A stretch of DNA of 64,000 nt from Mytilus trossulus. Taxonomy: Eukaryota; Mollusca; Bivalvia; Mytilida; Mytilidae. The notes beneath the pieces are model-generated. The model saw only the letters and a list, made by a program, of their open reading frames with translations, was not told the origin of the DNA and ran no database searches. The DNA lies in contig NC_086374.1 in NCBI RefSeq assembly GCF_036588685.1, positions 65,346,457-65,410,456 of the forward strand, in the 5' to 3' direction. Below, piece after piece: positions 49,001 to 61,400 of this stretch; the stretch's first letter is position 1; each line of letters begins with the position of its first letter. Made by a program: the position numbers and the translations under genes.

Positions 49001-50232
49001 TTTACAGTAGTTGTCATTAGGTACTAATAAGTTGCCAATTCTATTTATACCCCTGTCTCTAAGATCTCCTCCTTTGTACTTGTTGAAATCACCGAGGTAA
49101 GTGGGAGCTAAACATTTGATAAAGTCTTCCTCTATACCGCCTGCTGTTGTTACTATGCAATCAACCTGACAAAAAAAATTAGTCTTTATTGTTATGAAAC
49201 ATACATGACATAAGGAACAAGTATGTTTTTTTTGTGATCCGTTTGAAACTGATAAAAATTCTGTTAAATCATCAAATTTCCTTTCCCTTTTCAGCTTTTT
49301 CTGTTACTATAATATAAAAGAAGACAACCAACCCCCCAAGAACTTGAAATAAGAACCTAATCATGCTAATGTTACACCGATAATTAGTAGGTAAAGCAAT
49401 CCCAAAGAATTCTTAAAAAATTATCTAAAACAACAAATATTATCTATAAATTTGTAAATATTAAAACAAATGTTATTATACAAAAAAAATACATTATTTT
49501 CTTACATGATAGAAGCAACAGTATAGTTCTCTCCATAACATACTTACCATATTATGTTCAGCAAGGTACCTAAGCATCTCACGAACACCAGTAGAAATCA
49601 TATTAGAGGTAAAGCCAAGAAAAATAGTACAGTTACTTCTCTGTCTGTTACATGGATTGTCATAGTAGTCTTCCTTCTTCTCCTCTGGTATTCCTTCCAT
49701 CTTTTTATCAATCTGAAAGAATATACAGGTAAATGCAATATAACAAACTAATAGATAATTTTTCAGTTAGGGAAATATGCAATTGAACATGATTTGTTTT
49801 ATGAATGTACATCTAGCTCATTTCATTTATATCAGTCTTGAAACCAATAGTAATCCAACTTACATGTTATAGAATAAAAAGCCTATTCAACTGGGAGTCA
49901 GAATAAGACTTTCTGATGATCCAGTGAACACAATAAAGTCTGACGCAGCCTCTCTACAATGTCTATCAATTGTTTTCTTTTCCCTTTTTATACAGTAATG
50001 ATCGATTGTTTTGTTTTTTCAATATAAAAGTACAAACCATTTTATTTATTTCCTCTACAGCTTTACCAAAATTAGTTGCTTGAAATCCACATCTCTTATA
50101 AGACTCCAATAACTCATGGTAATTGACACCATTGTTGAAATCATAACCCTTCACTGTTTCTGAGCCTTCTGGCATAGCTCCACTTTTGACTAAAACAGCA
50201 TCTGACACTAATTGAGGAAGCTGATTTTCCAT
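43008..50232 (-). CDS. DHPS: deoxyhypusine synthase, complete, eight coding exons
   Basis: Transfers the aminobutyl group of spermidine to one lysine of eIF5A in an NAD-dependent reaction, the first step of hypusine synthesis; it acts in the cytoplasm as a homotetramer. Coding exons from the start: 50038-50232, 49548-49712, 48944-49165, 46137-46223, 45618-45723, 44138-44241, 43573-43698, 43008-43115. All junctions are GT-AG and in phase; the sum is 371 codons with stop (370 aa, close to the human length of 369). Visible family blocks include [14 protein letters not shown] and GFQATNFG (exon 1), [11 protein letters not shown] (about 93-103), VTTAGG (125-130), [23 protein letters not shown] (279-286) and [20 protein letters not shown], with catalytic Lys at about 326 and His at about 285. 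No disruption is seen, so the gene should be functional. A splice acceptor 11 nt before the ATG points to an upstream noncoding exon. Confidence 0.97.
43116..46136 (-). other. DHPS introns 4 to 7
   Basis: Introns 43116-43572, 43699-44137, 44242-45617 and 45724-46136. The first carries a dispersed repeat copy at 43395-43530 (GTTCCGTGTGAGCCAATGTT, TTGAAGACCATACTTTGACC) related to 10385-10531. The others show no element I can name. Confidence 0.7.
46453..46560 (-). repeat. dispersed repeat fragment
   Basis: AACAAGAGAGTGTCCATAAC and GATGCCCCACTAGCACTATC are the reverse complement of phrases closing the repeats at 61700-61785 and 62770-62845 in SCAI intron 2 (GGGGCATCAGTG, GGGACACATTCTTGTT). Same family, opposite orientation. 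Confidence 0.65.
46760..48832. mobile_element. ~2.07 kb TIR element in DHPS intron 3
   Basis: The left end TTTATACGACTGC (46760-46772) matches the reverse complement of the right end GCGGTCGTATAAA (48820-48832). The right half contains two kinds of direct subrepeats: units with CATATCAAAGAACCC and TTTAATTTTGGACCC (47760-48290), and ~140 bp units with ACCAAAACTCCCAAAATCAA and GGTCATAAACCTTGTGT (48290-48730). A CpG-rich GACGACGCAGACAACGACGC segment follows (48750-48790). The left half contains a nested piggyBac-like MITE. The same family occurs reversed at 34840-35540. No transposase frame is seen. Confidence 0.65.
47443..47748. mobile_element. nested piggyBac-like MITE (TTAA duplication)
   Basis: TTAA at 47443-47446 and 47745-47748 bounds a 298 bp body that starts CCCTTTCCTCCA and ends TGGAGGAAAGGG, a perfect 12 bp inverted repeat. 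TTAA duplication and CCCTTT-type ends are characteristic of piggyBac elements. A subterminal repeat AATGACGCCTTTTGACGCC occurs twice near the left end. The 85-codon open frame at 47496-47753 spans it but does not resemble a transposase that I know. Confidence 0.85.
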
Positions 50233-50399
50233 TTCTAGTTAGTCTGAAAAATAAATCATTTATACATGTATCTCTTAAACTTGCTTAATAGTCCTACTTT
50301 TATTTTTATTTTTTTGGGGAGAGGAGGAGATGTTTACCATGTACATGTTATATTTAATTTTCTGCTCTACTTGCTACTTGACAATAATAGATTAAAGAA

Positions 50400-50526
50400 A
50401 ACATATTTTATGTGGGTAGTCTAGACATCACAATATTGTTAAAATGTATACTGGTATGTCTAAATAATAAAAGGTATGCCTTTGATTAGGAAATAAACAT
50501 ATTTGATTTGATTTGATTTGATTTGT
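50400..50526 (+). mobile_element. LINE 3' end with (GATTT)n tail
   Basis: GGTATGCCTTTGATTAGG, then AAATAAACA, is followed by a tail of five ATTTG/GATTT units (50499-50526). The pattern of a polyadenylation-like signal followed by a pentamer tail resembles the LINE end at 4396-4438, with a different unit. Only the tail and a short 3' UTR are recognisable. Confidence 0.5.
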
Positions 50527-51522
50527 CTAAATCCTAAAAAAAAAAGTACCAAATTATTCAAAATGAACTTGAATTTATTTTAAAGAGTTAAAACAAATTG
50601 ATTAACATGACAAGATCTGATATCAAATTCCTAAATTTTTACACAAATGCTTGCACAACTTTTGTCTTATGGATGGATACCCCATGTCCTATGTTTTCCA
50701 TGTACATCAGACATGTCGGAACGGGTTTCAAATTCAGATATAACTGGTATTTTTTTCAGATCAAAGCAGCATAGATTTTTCAAAACATTATTAGTCTGAC
50801 AGATTTCTAGTTGGTCAAAATATCTATTGAACATGTTGAAATTCTGCCAGGCCCATTCCTAAAATGACTAAATGTGTTAAGTGGAAGCAAGAAAACTGGC
50901 CCCATTGGCAAATCAACCCACACCAATACCACCCACAAGAAATTTTCACAATGTCAATGGGTTGAGTAAGCAAACCTTAATTTAGCAGAATTTGAATCTT
51001 TTAAGAAGTGGGGCAAGTTGTCAGACCTAATTTCAATGGGATTTGACCCTTTTAGTCTGTCTGTAGTGGTATGTGTAGCATCCGCTTGAGGCTTTTATAC
51101 ATGGTTGGGAAGAGATTCGTTGTTATGGGCGGTCTTCTTGTAGAGCGGTCTTAAATGCCTCTACAGAACTTGCATGATCAACTTTATCTGGTAGTTAATC
51201 ATGTTAATTAATGGTTAAAGTGACTAGTAGTTTTCACAAAAAATTTAGGTTTATACTGTGGTTTGTTGCTATTTGGTACTTTAAGTCCTCAGGTGTTTTG
51301 ATTACTTGACGTTCAATGATATTGTCAGTTTCACAGTTTGAATATATATGTCAGATTTAACGGTGACGGCAAAGACTCTAAATAATTTTAAGTCCGCACT
51401 AAATGGCGAAAACTGGAACCCTTATAAATTCATATGCTCGTGTTAATAAGTGTTCAGCTGCGCACACCCAAATAAGTGTTTTTTAATATAAGTTTAATAT
51501 ATATTATATATATATATATTAA

Positions 51523-51960
51523 TTATGATAAGAGAAATGCATATACCACAATCCATGATGAGGGGTCAGTAGAAGCCTTTGGCTTATTTAACGACCCGAA
51601 GATAAAGGTATAAAGGTATAAAGGTATATGTTTGGCTTTGATAGTTTGTTTAGGTTGTGCTGGTATGACAAAATTGCCGGCTGGTAGAGCTGGAACCAGA
51701 CCCTCAACCACCTTGTAAATCAGGATAAGACGGAGGCTGTGTCTTCTTTCCTCTAGCGTCTCTATCTCAAGCTGGCGTCTCATGTTGATTATGGACCCTG
51801 TTTCTGGACTCCTGAAATTTTTATTACTACAAATGAATCTTTTGTCTCTTTTGGATGCGTTCAAACTTTTCAATATCCCCTTTCATATATGGGTTCCAAA
51901 TTATTGCAGCATATTCCATTGTCAATCTTACTGGGGATATGTATGCTACATTCCTTCATG
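51523..51960 (-). pseudogene. non-LTR reverse transcriptase C-terminal remnant
   Basis: On the minus strand, VRLTMEYAAIIWNPYMKGD followed by IEKFERIQKRQ (about 51950-51845) matches the thumb motif of CR1/jockey-type reverse transcriptases. After a frameshift, RRQLEIETLEERRHSLRL and LILIYKVVEGL (51783-51690) continue the family pattern. The frame is broken by a stop near the junction, and the 5' part is missing. Confidence 0.75.
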
Positions 51961-52415
51961 CCTCTAGTACGTTCCTAAAAAAAATAGTGGACCGATTTGT
52001 CATGGATTCGAGTTAAGTTTGATGAAAGTGTATGCGAGTTGTCATTGATTTATCTAGATTCTTACGTGTCTGATATCTTGTAATCTGTGACAAAGTACTT
52101 TTTTTAATCAGGGAAAACGACAACGTGCCTCTTTCTTCGATATTGTCGTGGTGCAATTTTATTTATTCAATGTCAATATTGTTGCTGACGATGGATTATA
52201 GATTTGCCATACTCCAAGCGTGTTGGCGATAAAGAGTTAATCTCTAACAAAACGATAATTTTATGTTGATGGTTTAGATTGTAGGAACATTTCATGAGAA
52301 ATAGAAATAATAAACGATGATAACTATTATAGATGTCGTATTTAATACCAAATTTTAAATATAATTTGTAATAAAAATCTGTAACTTCTGATAATGTAAC
52401 CACACAAACATCAAA

Positions 52416-55400
52416 ATGTCGGCCACTGACTTGGTGCCGACTATGGATGAGAATGAAAAGAAAGTTGTGAATGAGTTTTGTCACCTTCTTGAGAAATCTA
52501 AACAGTTATTCAATGGCCTTAGGTATTTTTGTGTTGTGCACATGTTTCCTTAAAAACTATAACTTACTATAGATGTTTGCATGATTACAATATTTCTGAC
52601 ACTAGCATCTGAATTTTCCAAACTCAGAAGCATAACAAGCTGTGTCAGCTGTGCATACAGATGTAAATCAGTTAAATATTTCACAGCAACATATTTTGAA
52701 TGTTAAATATGAGGCAGGTTTAACTTAACAGGCTAATGAGCTCTCAAAATAAAGTACATGTAATCAGTAGGTTGATGGATTTGTCTTTGAAATTCATGCT
52801 CTTTCCCCTACCTATATCAGAATCCATGACAAATCACCCCAATGGCAAAACGCCCCACTTTTTCACAAACTTGCCCCACTTTCTAAAAACATCGCCCCAC
52901 CTATGAAAAAGGGTAACATCCCATTGCAATGAAAAGGGTAAGAATCCCGCTGAAATAAGGTTTGCCAACTCGTCCCACTTGTGACAAATTGATAACCCAC
53001 AATGAATTTTTTAGTGCCAACTCGCCCCACTAATAAAAAAGATGCAATCAGTATATCTATTTCCCTGCCCCAATTCAATACATATGAAAACCTTAGTGAA
53101 GTACTAGTGCTATAACATCATTTGCTGTTAATGGAAATCCTTCAATTGTAAGATTATGATAAAATTAACATATATTTCTTTTCAAATGTTATACAACTAA
53201 GCTTACAATTGAATTAATGAATTAAAAGTTATTCTCCAATGATGATATGAAAATGTATTTTTAATTATTTTTTAAGAATGTTAAATATCATTTAACTTTA
53301 AAAATAATGGTTAATAAATTTAGGTTTTTTTTTTGTATTCTGTGTAAGTTAGTGTTCATTTAAGTGGGTCTGGTTGGAAGACCTGAAAAATATATATCAT
53401 GTATATTGAAGTAGATTTTACCTTTTTTCAATAAGTGGGGCGAGACTTGACTGGGGAAAAATTAACTGGATTTAATCCTTTTCATTTTAAGTGAGGCTTT
53501 TTTTTTTTAAAGTGGGGCGAGTTGGTAAACCAGTTTGGGGTGATTATTTTAAAAGTGGGCCTAGTTGGTGAAAAGTGGGTCCATTTGGTGTGGGTCATTT
53601 TTGCCAGTGGGGCATTTTGTCCTGCTTCCTCAGGACACAATGCATACCATATTTCATCACAGTAAAAAATATTGTTTAATGATGTGATTTACACCTCTTG
53701 AACTTGGGTGTAACTGTTCTAAATGAAATCTTATTAACCGCACGTACAAATTTGTGGAAAAATATATTTTCCTCTAATACCATGAATACTATTTGTCCGC
53801 CATTACTGCGCATTACAAAGGTTCCGTAAAATTTAACCTTCACAATGGTAAACGTCACGGAAATGTGATTGTTTTATAAGTCAATAGTTCAAGAGGGGCA
53901 TATTTTTTGGGCAAGCAGCACAGAATTTCAAATAGCAATAAGGTATTCATGTACGTTTATATGAGACAGGCATTACATGTCCCTGTGACATAGGTTTTGG
54001 AACTATTCCAGACCTTCCATACTTCTCTTTAAAAAAACTGGATAATTTCGTAATCTTCTAAGAAGATACATTGTAGGAGAGATTCAGGATATTGATAGTC
54101 ACCCAATTTAGAAGTTGAAAAGACCTTTTATCATGATTATTGACATTTTCTTAAGCATTTACCTACATGTATTGCTATTTTAACATCTGGGTGAGTCCAT
54201 GTGAGTTGACCTATTTTTTTTTATCTGAATATATTTCCGCTAAAAAATTTAATAACTTTTCCATTTTAACCTCTCAACGAAGATGAAAACCGTCCATGAA
54301 GCATGTAAAATGACATCAGTAACAGGTACATAAGTAATGAAATAATGTTTTCAGGCAGACAAAGCTTTATTGATCATAATTCATGATCAACACTGTCTAG
54401 ATTTCTGACTTTTTTTGGTAAAATTTAACACAGAAATGCTACTATATATAAATTAAAAGTAGCATGATGTTGCAGCTAAGAATGGATCAGTAGATATATA
54501 GAATGGCCTTCAATATGCTTAAAAAATGAAAACAGAATAATATTCAATGAATATATATATAGGTACAGGTGTACTACTTAGAAATAAGAGAATTTTTTAA
54601 GACTGAATGATATATTATTTTCATTAGTTTAACAATGATCATAACTGTTTTCATGTATTGATTCTATAAATTAAGATTTGTTTAAGCATTTTGTAATTTA
54701 TGAAATATTTTTTTAATGGTCATGATGATTTGAGTTAGATATTTGTAGTTATGTAGTTCGATTCTTATGAAAAAGTTGAAATCAGTGATTGATATTTGTA
54801 AAATTATCATTCAACAAAGACATTTGAGATTGTCTGCATTATAGCTGTAATTTTACAACAGAGATCAAGAATATCAAGTAGTTACCCTGATTACCTTAGT
54901 ACAGATAGATTCAAAAGTATCCTCACCAGACTCACAATATTTAAGGCCATCTGTTTTATTTTTTAAAATTTTAAATATGTTTATTTATTTTCAGAGACCT
55001 CCCTCAGTATGGACATAAACAGTGGCAGTCATATTTTGGTAGAACGTTTGATGTATATACAAAACTTTGGAAATTTCAGCAGCAGCACAGGTAAGAATTG
55101 CCTCCCATGTCAGAAGATGGTTGTGCATGCAAGAGTGTACTTAAATTGTCTCCCTTGATGGATAGGGGTCATGCATGGGATTATAATTAAATTGTCAGCT
55201 TTGTCGTATAGTGGTCATGCATGGGAGAGTATGATACAATTGTCTCCCTTGTGAGATGGTGGTCATGCATGTGAGAGTGTACTTAAATTGTCTCCCTAGA
55301 TGGATAGGGGTCATGCATGGGATTATAATTAAATTGTCTCCTTTGTCGTATAGTGGTCATGCATGGGAGAGTATGATTCAATTGTCTCCCTTGTTAGATG

Positions 55401-58400
55401 CATATGGTGGTCATGCATGCGAGAGTGTACTTAAATTGTTTCCCTTGTTGGATAGTGTTCATGCATGGGGAGTATAATTAAATTGTCTCCCTTGTGGGAT
55501 GGTGGTCATGCATGTGAGAGTGTACTAAGATTGTCTCCCTTATCAGAAGATGGTCATGCATGTGAGAGTGTACTTAAATTGTCTCCTTGTCAGAAGGTGG
55601 TCATGCATGGCGATGCATGAGTGAACTTAAATTGTCTCCCTTGTCAGAAAGTAGTCATAGATATACATGTAGGAAGATGTGGTAGTGTACTTAAATTGTC
55701 TCCTTGTCAAAAGGTGGTCATTCATGTGAGAGTGTACTTAAATTGTCTCCTTGTCAGAAGGTGTTCATTCATGTGTGAGTGTACTTAAATTGTCTCCTTG
55801 TGGATTCGTTATTATTCGTTGAATAAGTTTATGTGGGCCCCACCTTTAGGCGGGTCACCCTATTGTGATCAGTCTGTCCGTCCGTCCGTCCGTCCGTAAC
55901 ACTTTCTTATCATTGGTGAAGATAGTGTCCGCTCCATATCTAGATAACCATTATGATTTTTATACTTAATACTTAACATGATTATTAACCAACACCAGAG
56001 GGTGTGTCATGTTGTATGTACAACTTCCTAGGTCAAAGGTCAAGTTCAAAAACTTTGGTTTCAGTTGACAACCCCGTGTCCTGTGGTGAAGATCGTGTCC
56101 GCTTCATATCTAGATAACCGTTATGATTTCAAAGTTTATACTTGACATCCATTTTAACAACCGCCAGAGGGCGTGTCATGATGTATGTACAACTTTCGAG
56201 GTCAAAGGTCAAGGTCAAAAACTTTGGTTTCAGTTGACAACCCCGGTTCCTGTGGTGAAGATCGTGTCCGCTCCATATTTAAATAACCGTTATGATTTCA
56301 AAGTTTATACTTTCATCCATTTTAACCACCACCAGAGGGCGTGTCATGATGTATGTACAACTTCCTAGGTCAAAGGTCAACATTAAAAAAACTTTGGTTT
56401 CAGTTGACAACCCCGTGTCCTTTGGTGAAGATAGTGTCCGCTCCATATCTAGATAACCATTACGATTTTATACTTAATACTTAACATGATTATTAACAAA
56501 CACCAGAGGGTGTGTCATGATGTATGTACAACTTCCTAGGTCAAAGGTCAAGGTCAAAAACTTTGGTTTCAGTTGACAACCCCTTGTCCTGTGGTGAAGA
56601 TCGTGTCCACTCCATATCTAGAGAACCGTTATGATTTCAAAGTTTATACTTGACATCCATTTTAACCACCACCAGAGGGCGTGTCATGATGTATGTACAA
56701 CTTCCTAGGTCAAAGGTCAACTTCAAAAAAACTTTGGTTTCAGTTGACAACCCTGTGTCCTGTGGTGAAGATTGTGTCCGCTCTATATCTTGAGAACTGT
56801 TATGATTTCAAATATTATACTTGACATCCATATTAACCAACACCAGAGGGTGTGTCATGATGTATGTACCACTTCCTAGGTCAAAGGTCTGTCTGTCTGT
56901 TGGTCTGTCCATCGCTAATAAATTTGATCCACACTATATTTTGAGAGGACAGCTGTTATTATTTCATACTTTATACGTGACAAACATTTTTAACTTAACA
57001 TATATATTAACCAACACCAGAGAATGTGTCATAATGTATGCATCCTAGGTCAAAGGTCAGTCTGTCGGTCTGTCCATCCGTTCGTTGTTCTTAACAAATT
57101 GTGTCCGCTCTATTGAAGGCATAATTCTAAAAATATGTGACAAATATCAATTGGGTAGCACCTTTAAACATATTGTTCAAACATCAATCCATATATCCAG
57201 AAGTCACCTTAGAGTAGTCAACAATGAGTTCACATCATGCAGTCATATCACTATTATACTATGAAAGTAAGTTGAGAATATTTATCAGTTTTAACTTAAA
57301 ATCTTAGATTAAAATCACACATGATACTATGTAATAACTTCAAATAATGCTTCATATCAGATTATCCATACACTTTCTTTACCCCACGTTATTGACAGTG
57401 GGGCCCACAGAGATGGCTCCCATCTCAATGATATCTAGTCATCCCTGGTTTTGTGGGTACTGGTGAATCACAGATTTAAATGTTAAACAAAATTCAAATT
57501 TAATAAACATGTAGGCTTAAATGGAGAAATTCATAAAGTCATGAAATCAAAATATCAATGAAAATGCAGTGAGCATTTGCCTTCACTTGGCATCCATATT
57601 GTCATTGTCCTACACTTTTTAAAGCTCCTCTCCTCTGAAATTACTGAACCAATTTCAGCCAAACTTCAAGGGAATCATCCTTACTGAAATGTATTGCAGG
57701 TGATCAAGATCTGTCTTATTAAATATTATGTTACTGATTACAAAATGATGGTTAAGTTTGACTATTAATTTTCAGTTTCCATCTTAGGAGTTATGGTTCT
57801 TGATAGATTTCAGTGGCGGATCCAGAAATTTTCATAAGTGGGGGCCCACTGACTGACCTAAGAGGGGGCCCGCTCCAGTCACGCTTCAGTGATTCCCTAT
57901 ATAAGCAACCAAATTTTTTCCAAAAAAGGGGGGGGGTCTGGGCCCCCCTCTAAATCTGCCTCTGCATTTGGAAACATGCACAGACTTAGCTTAAAATTGC
58001 CTTTTTAAAATGCAGAAACGCTGGTTTGCTTCCAATTTGACAGCTTATTCCTTGTTCTAAATTAATCATTGAATATGATATTAATGTTGATGATCAAGAA
58101 TCGAATGTGCTTAAACTAATTTAGACAATTAGAAAAAGTTACTACCCCAAATCCTCTACACAAATTTGAAGTACCATCCATGAAATAAGTTGATTTTATA
58201 ACAATCAAGTGAAGACTAGCTTGTGTCCAAAATTTGGACATTTATTGAACAAATATGCACCTAATTACTAGTCATATATATATATCTAATTCTTTGTCAG
58301 TTATCCTTTTCTGCACCAATTGTATAAGAAAATTAAATCAACGTGTGGCTTGTTTGATCTTAGTTCTTCATTGGTTAAAATCTGATTATGACGTCAAATT

Positions 58401-61400
58401 TTCTTGCTCTCATCTGAAATTCCTATTGTGACGGCATGAAAAAAGGCGACCATGCCTGATGACAGAAAGAACATATTTTTTCCAGATCGTACTAAAAGAA
58501 GGAATAAGCTTTCCTACATTTTGTTTGAAAATCATTAGAGAAACAGATTCCACCACCAAATCTCATTTTATACATTATTTATCCACTCCAAATCTCCACA
58601 ATTAAATTTTAGATACTTGAAACGCTTGTCGAGCCTCACATTTTAATTTAAAATTTTAACTGTATTGAGTAGATAAATATCGTATCACACTAAATGCAGC
58701 GGTAGAATCTACATGTATCTATTATAAACTTCATGTTAAAATGCAAGATTTTGATTGGTTCTAATTGATACGACAACAATTTACTCCATCCCATGGCTTA
58801 TACTATATTACTCTTCACAGAGACCCTTATCAATTGTGTGCTTTTTAAAATATATAGTAAACATAATTCCTTAAAAAAAACTCTTTGAGCCGTTTTCATT
58901 TAACTGTGGTGACTTGGTTTATATCCATTGAACATGTTTAAATTTCTCATAAGACATAATCGAATTGAGGAGTGTTAGAACTTTATTAGCTGATAAATTG
59001 TTGAAACTGTCCATTTTTGTTGAGCCTGCATCTTTTGTCACAGAAAGCTGAACATAGCGGCGTTAGCTAACTTCTTAAAAGCTTTATATTTTAGAAGGTA
59101 GAAGACCTGGATGCTTCATACTTTGTATATGATGCCTCATGGTATGAAGTTTCTGTCAGTCACATGTCCAATGACCTTGACCTCATTTTCATGGTTCAGT
59201 GACTACATGTACTTGAAAAAAAAGTTAGATTTTTTGTAATGTTAAATTCTCTCTTATTATAAGTAATAGGATAACTATATTTGGTATGTGCGTACCTTGC
59301 AAGGTCCTCATGCCCTTCAGACAGTTTTCACATGACCTCAACCTCATTTCATGGATCAGTGAACAAGGTTAAGTTTTGGTGGTCAAGTCCATATCTCAGA
59401 TACTATCAGCAATCGGTCTAGTGTATTCAGTGTATGGAAGCACTGTAAGGTGTACATGTCAGCTGACAGGTGTCATCTGACATTGACCTCATTTTTATGG
59501 TTCAGTGGTTATAGTAAAGTTTTTGTGTTTTGTGTTTTTTGTCGAGCCTGCAACTTTTGTTGCAGAAAGTTCGACATAGGGATAGGGATCCGACGGCTAC
59601 GGTTGGGGCAGTGGCAGCGGCGGTGTTAGCTCACTTCTTAAAAGCTTTATATTCTAGAAGGTGGAAGACCTGGATGCTTCTTACTTTGTATATAGATGCC
59701 TCATGTTTTGAAGTTTCCGTCAGTCACATGTCCAATGTCCTTGACCTCATTTTCATGGTTCAGTGACCACTTGAAAAAAAAGTTAAGATTTTTTGTAATG
59801 TTGATTTCTCTCTTATTATTAGTAATAGGATAACTCTATTTGTTATGTGGGTACCTTGCAAGGTCCTTATGCCAGTCAGACAATTTTCACTTGACCTCGA
59901 CCTTATTTCATGGCTCAGTGAACAAGGTTAAGTTTTGGTGGTCAAGTCCATATCTTAGATACTATAAGCAATAGGGCTAGTATATTCAGTGTATGGAAGG
60001 ACTGGAAGGTGTACACGTCCAACTGGCAGGTGTCATCTGACCTTGACCATATTTTCATGGTGCAGTTGTTATAGTTAAGTTTTTGTGTTTCGGTCAGTTT
60101 TTGGAAATTCTTTAAGCAATAGGTCTACTATATTTGTTGTATGGAACGATTGTAAGGTGAACATGTCTAGCGAACAGATGTCAAATGACCTTGACCTCAT
60201 TTTCATAGTTCACTGGTCAAAGTAAATTTTTTTCAGTTTTGGTCTTTTTATCAAATACTATACGCCATAGGTCAACTATATTAAGTGTATTGAAATATTT
60301 TATGATCTATATATTAGTCGGGCAGGTTTTATTTGACCTTGACCTCATTTTCATAGTTCATTGCTCAGTGTCAAGTTTTTGTGTTTTGGTCTATTTTTAT
60401 TAAACTGTCTATAAGTATTAGGTCAACTATATTTGTTTTATGGAAGCATTGCTAGCTGTACATGTCAGCCTGGCATGGTTCATCTGATCTTGACCCCATT
60501 TTCATGGTTCATTGGTCTGTTTAGTTATCTTGGTTAATGTAACGTTTATGTGACAGTTGTAATAAAGCTTTATACTTAGGACTATCAACATAATATCAAT
60601 GATAAGTAAAGAAGGCGAGACATTTCAGTTTGTGCACTCTTGTCTTATACTGTATGCAATAGGTTTACTATATTTGGTGTATGGAATGATTGTAAGGTGT
60701 ACGTGTCTAGCTGGCAGGTGTCATCTGACCTTGACCTCATTTTCATGGTTTAGTGGTCACACAGTTAAGTTTTTGAGTTTTGGTCTTTTTTTCTAATATA
60801 ATATGCAATAGGTCACCTATATTTAGTGTATGGAAATATTTTATGATCTGTATGTCAGTTGCACAGGTTTATTTGACCTCGACCTCATTTTCATGGTTCA
60901 TCTCTCAGTGTTAACTTAAGATTTTGTTATTTGGTCTGTTTTTCTTAAACTACAAGCAATAGGTCGTTCATTGGTCAATGTTTAGTTTTCTTGGTTAATG
61001 TTAAGTTTATTTGAAAGTTGTAATAAAGCTTTATATTTAGGACTATCAACTTATAATTAATATCAATGATTAGTAAAGAAGGCAAGACATTTCAGTGTGC
61101 ACACTCTTGTTAATACTTTGGAGAGTTATATTATTTTATTATTTCAAATATTGAGACATGAAACTTAGAAAATTGAATAGTGCCAAATTATTCATGATTT
61201 TGGGGTTCTTACTGAAATGACTAAGGCAAGTCAATGATTCTTTTAAATTTTTTTTTTAAAGTAACCTGAATTCCTGAATTTATTGTTACTGCAGTGCTCT
61301 TTTAGGTCATGGAGACTAGAATAGTAAATTACATGACAATAAATATCCTCTTCTTACTATTGGACTGGCCATGGCGAAAAAATAATGATGCCCTGGACTA

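Larger units (their letters stand above)
50233..52415. other. DHPS-SCAI divergent intergenic region
   Basis: 2.2 kb separates the two start codons. On the minus strand, TTTATTTTTCAG ending at 50244 is a good acceptor 11 nt before the DHPS ATG, so a noncoding DHPS first exon and its promoter are probably within this region. It also holds a LINE tail, a fragment of the GGGGC-type repeat (50880-51070) and a LINE reverse-transcriptase remnant. A TATA box or Inr cannot be assigned with confidence. Confidence 0.55.
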
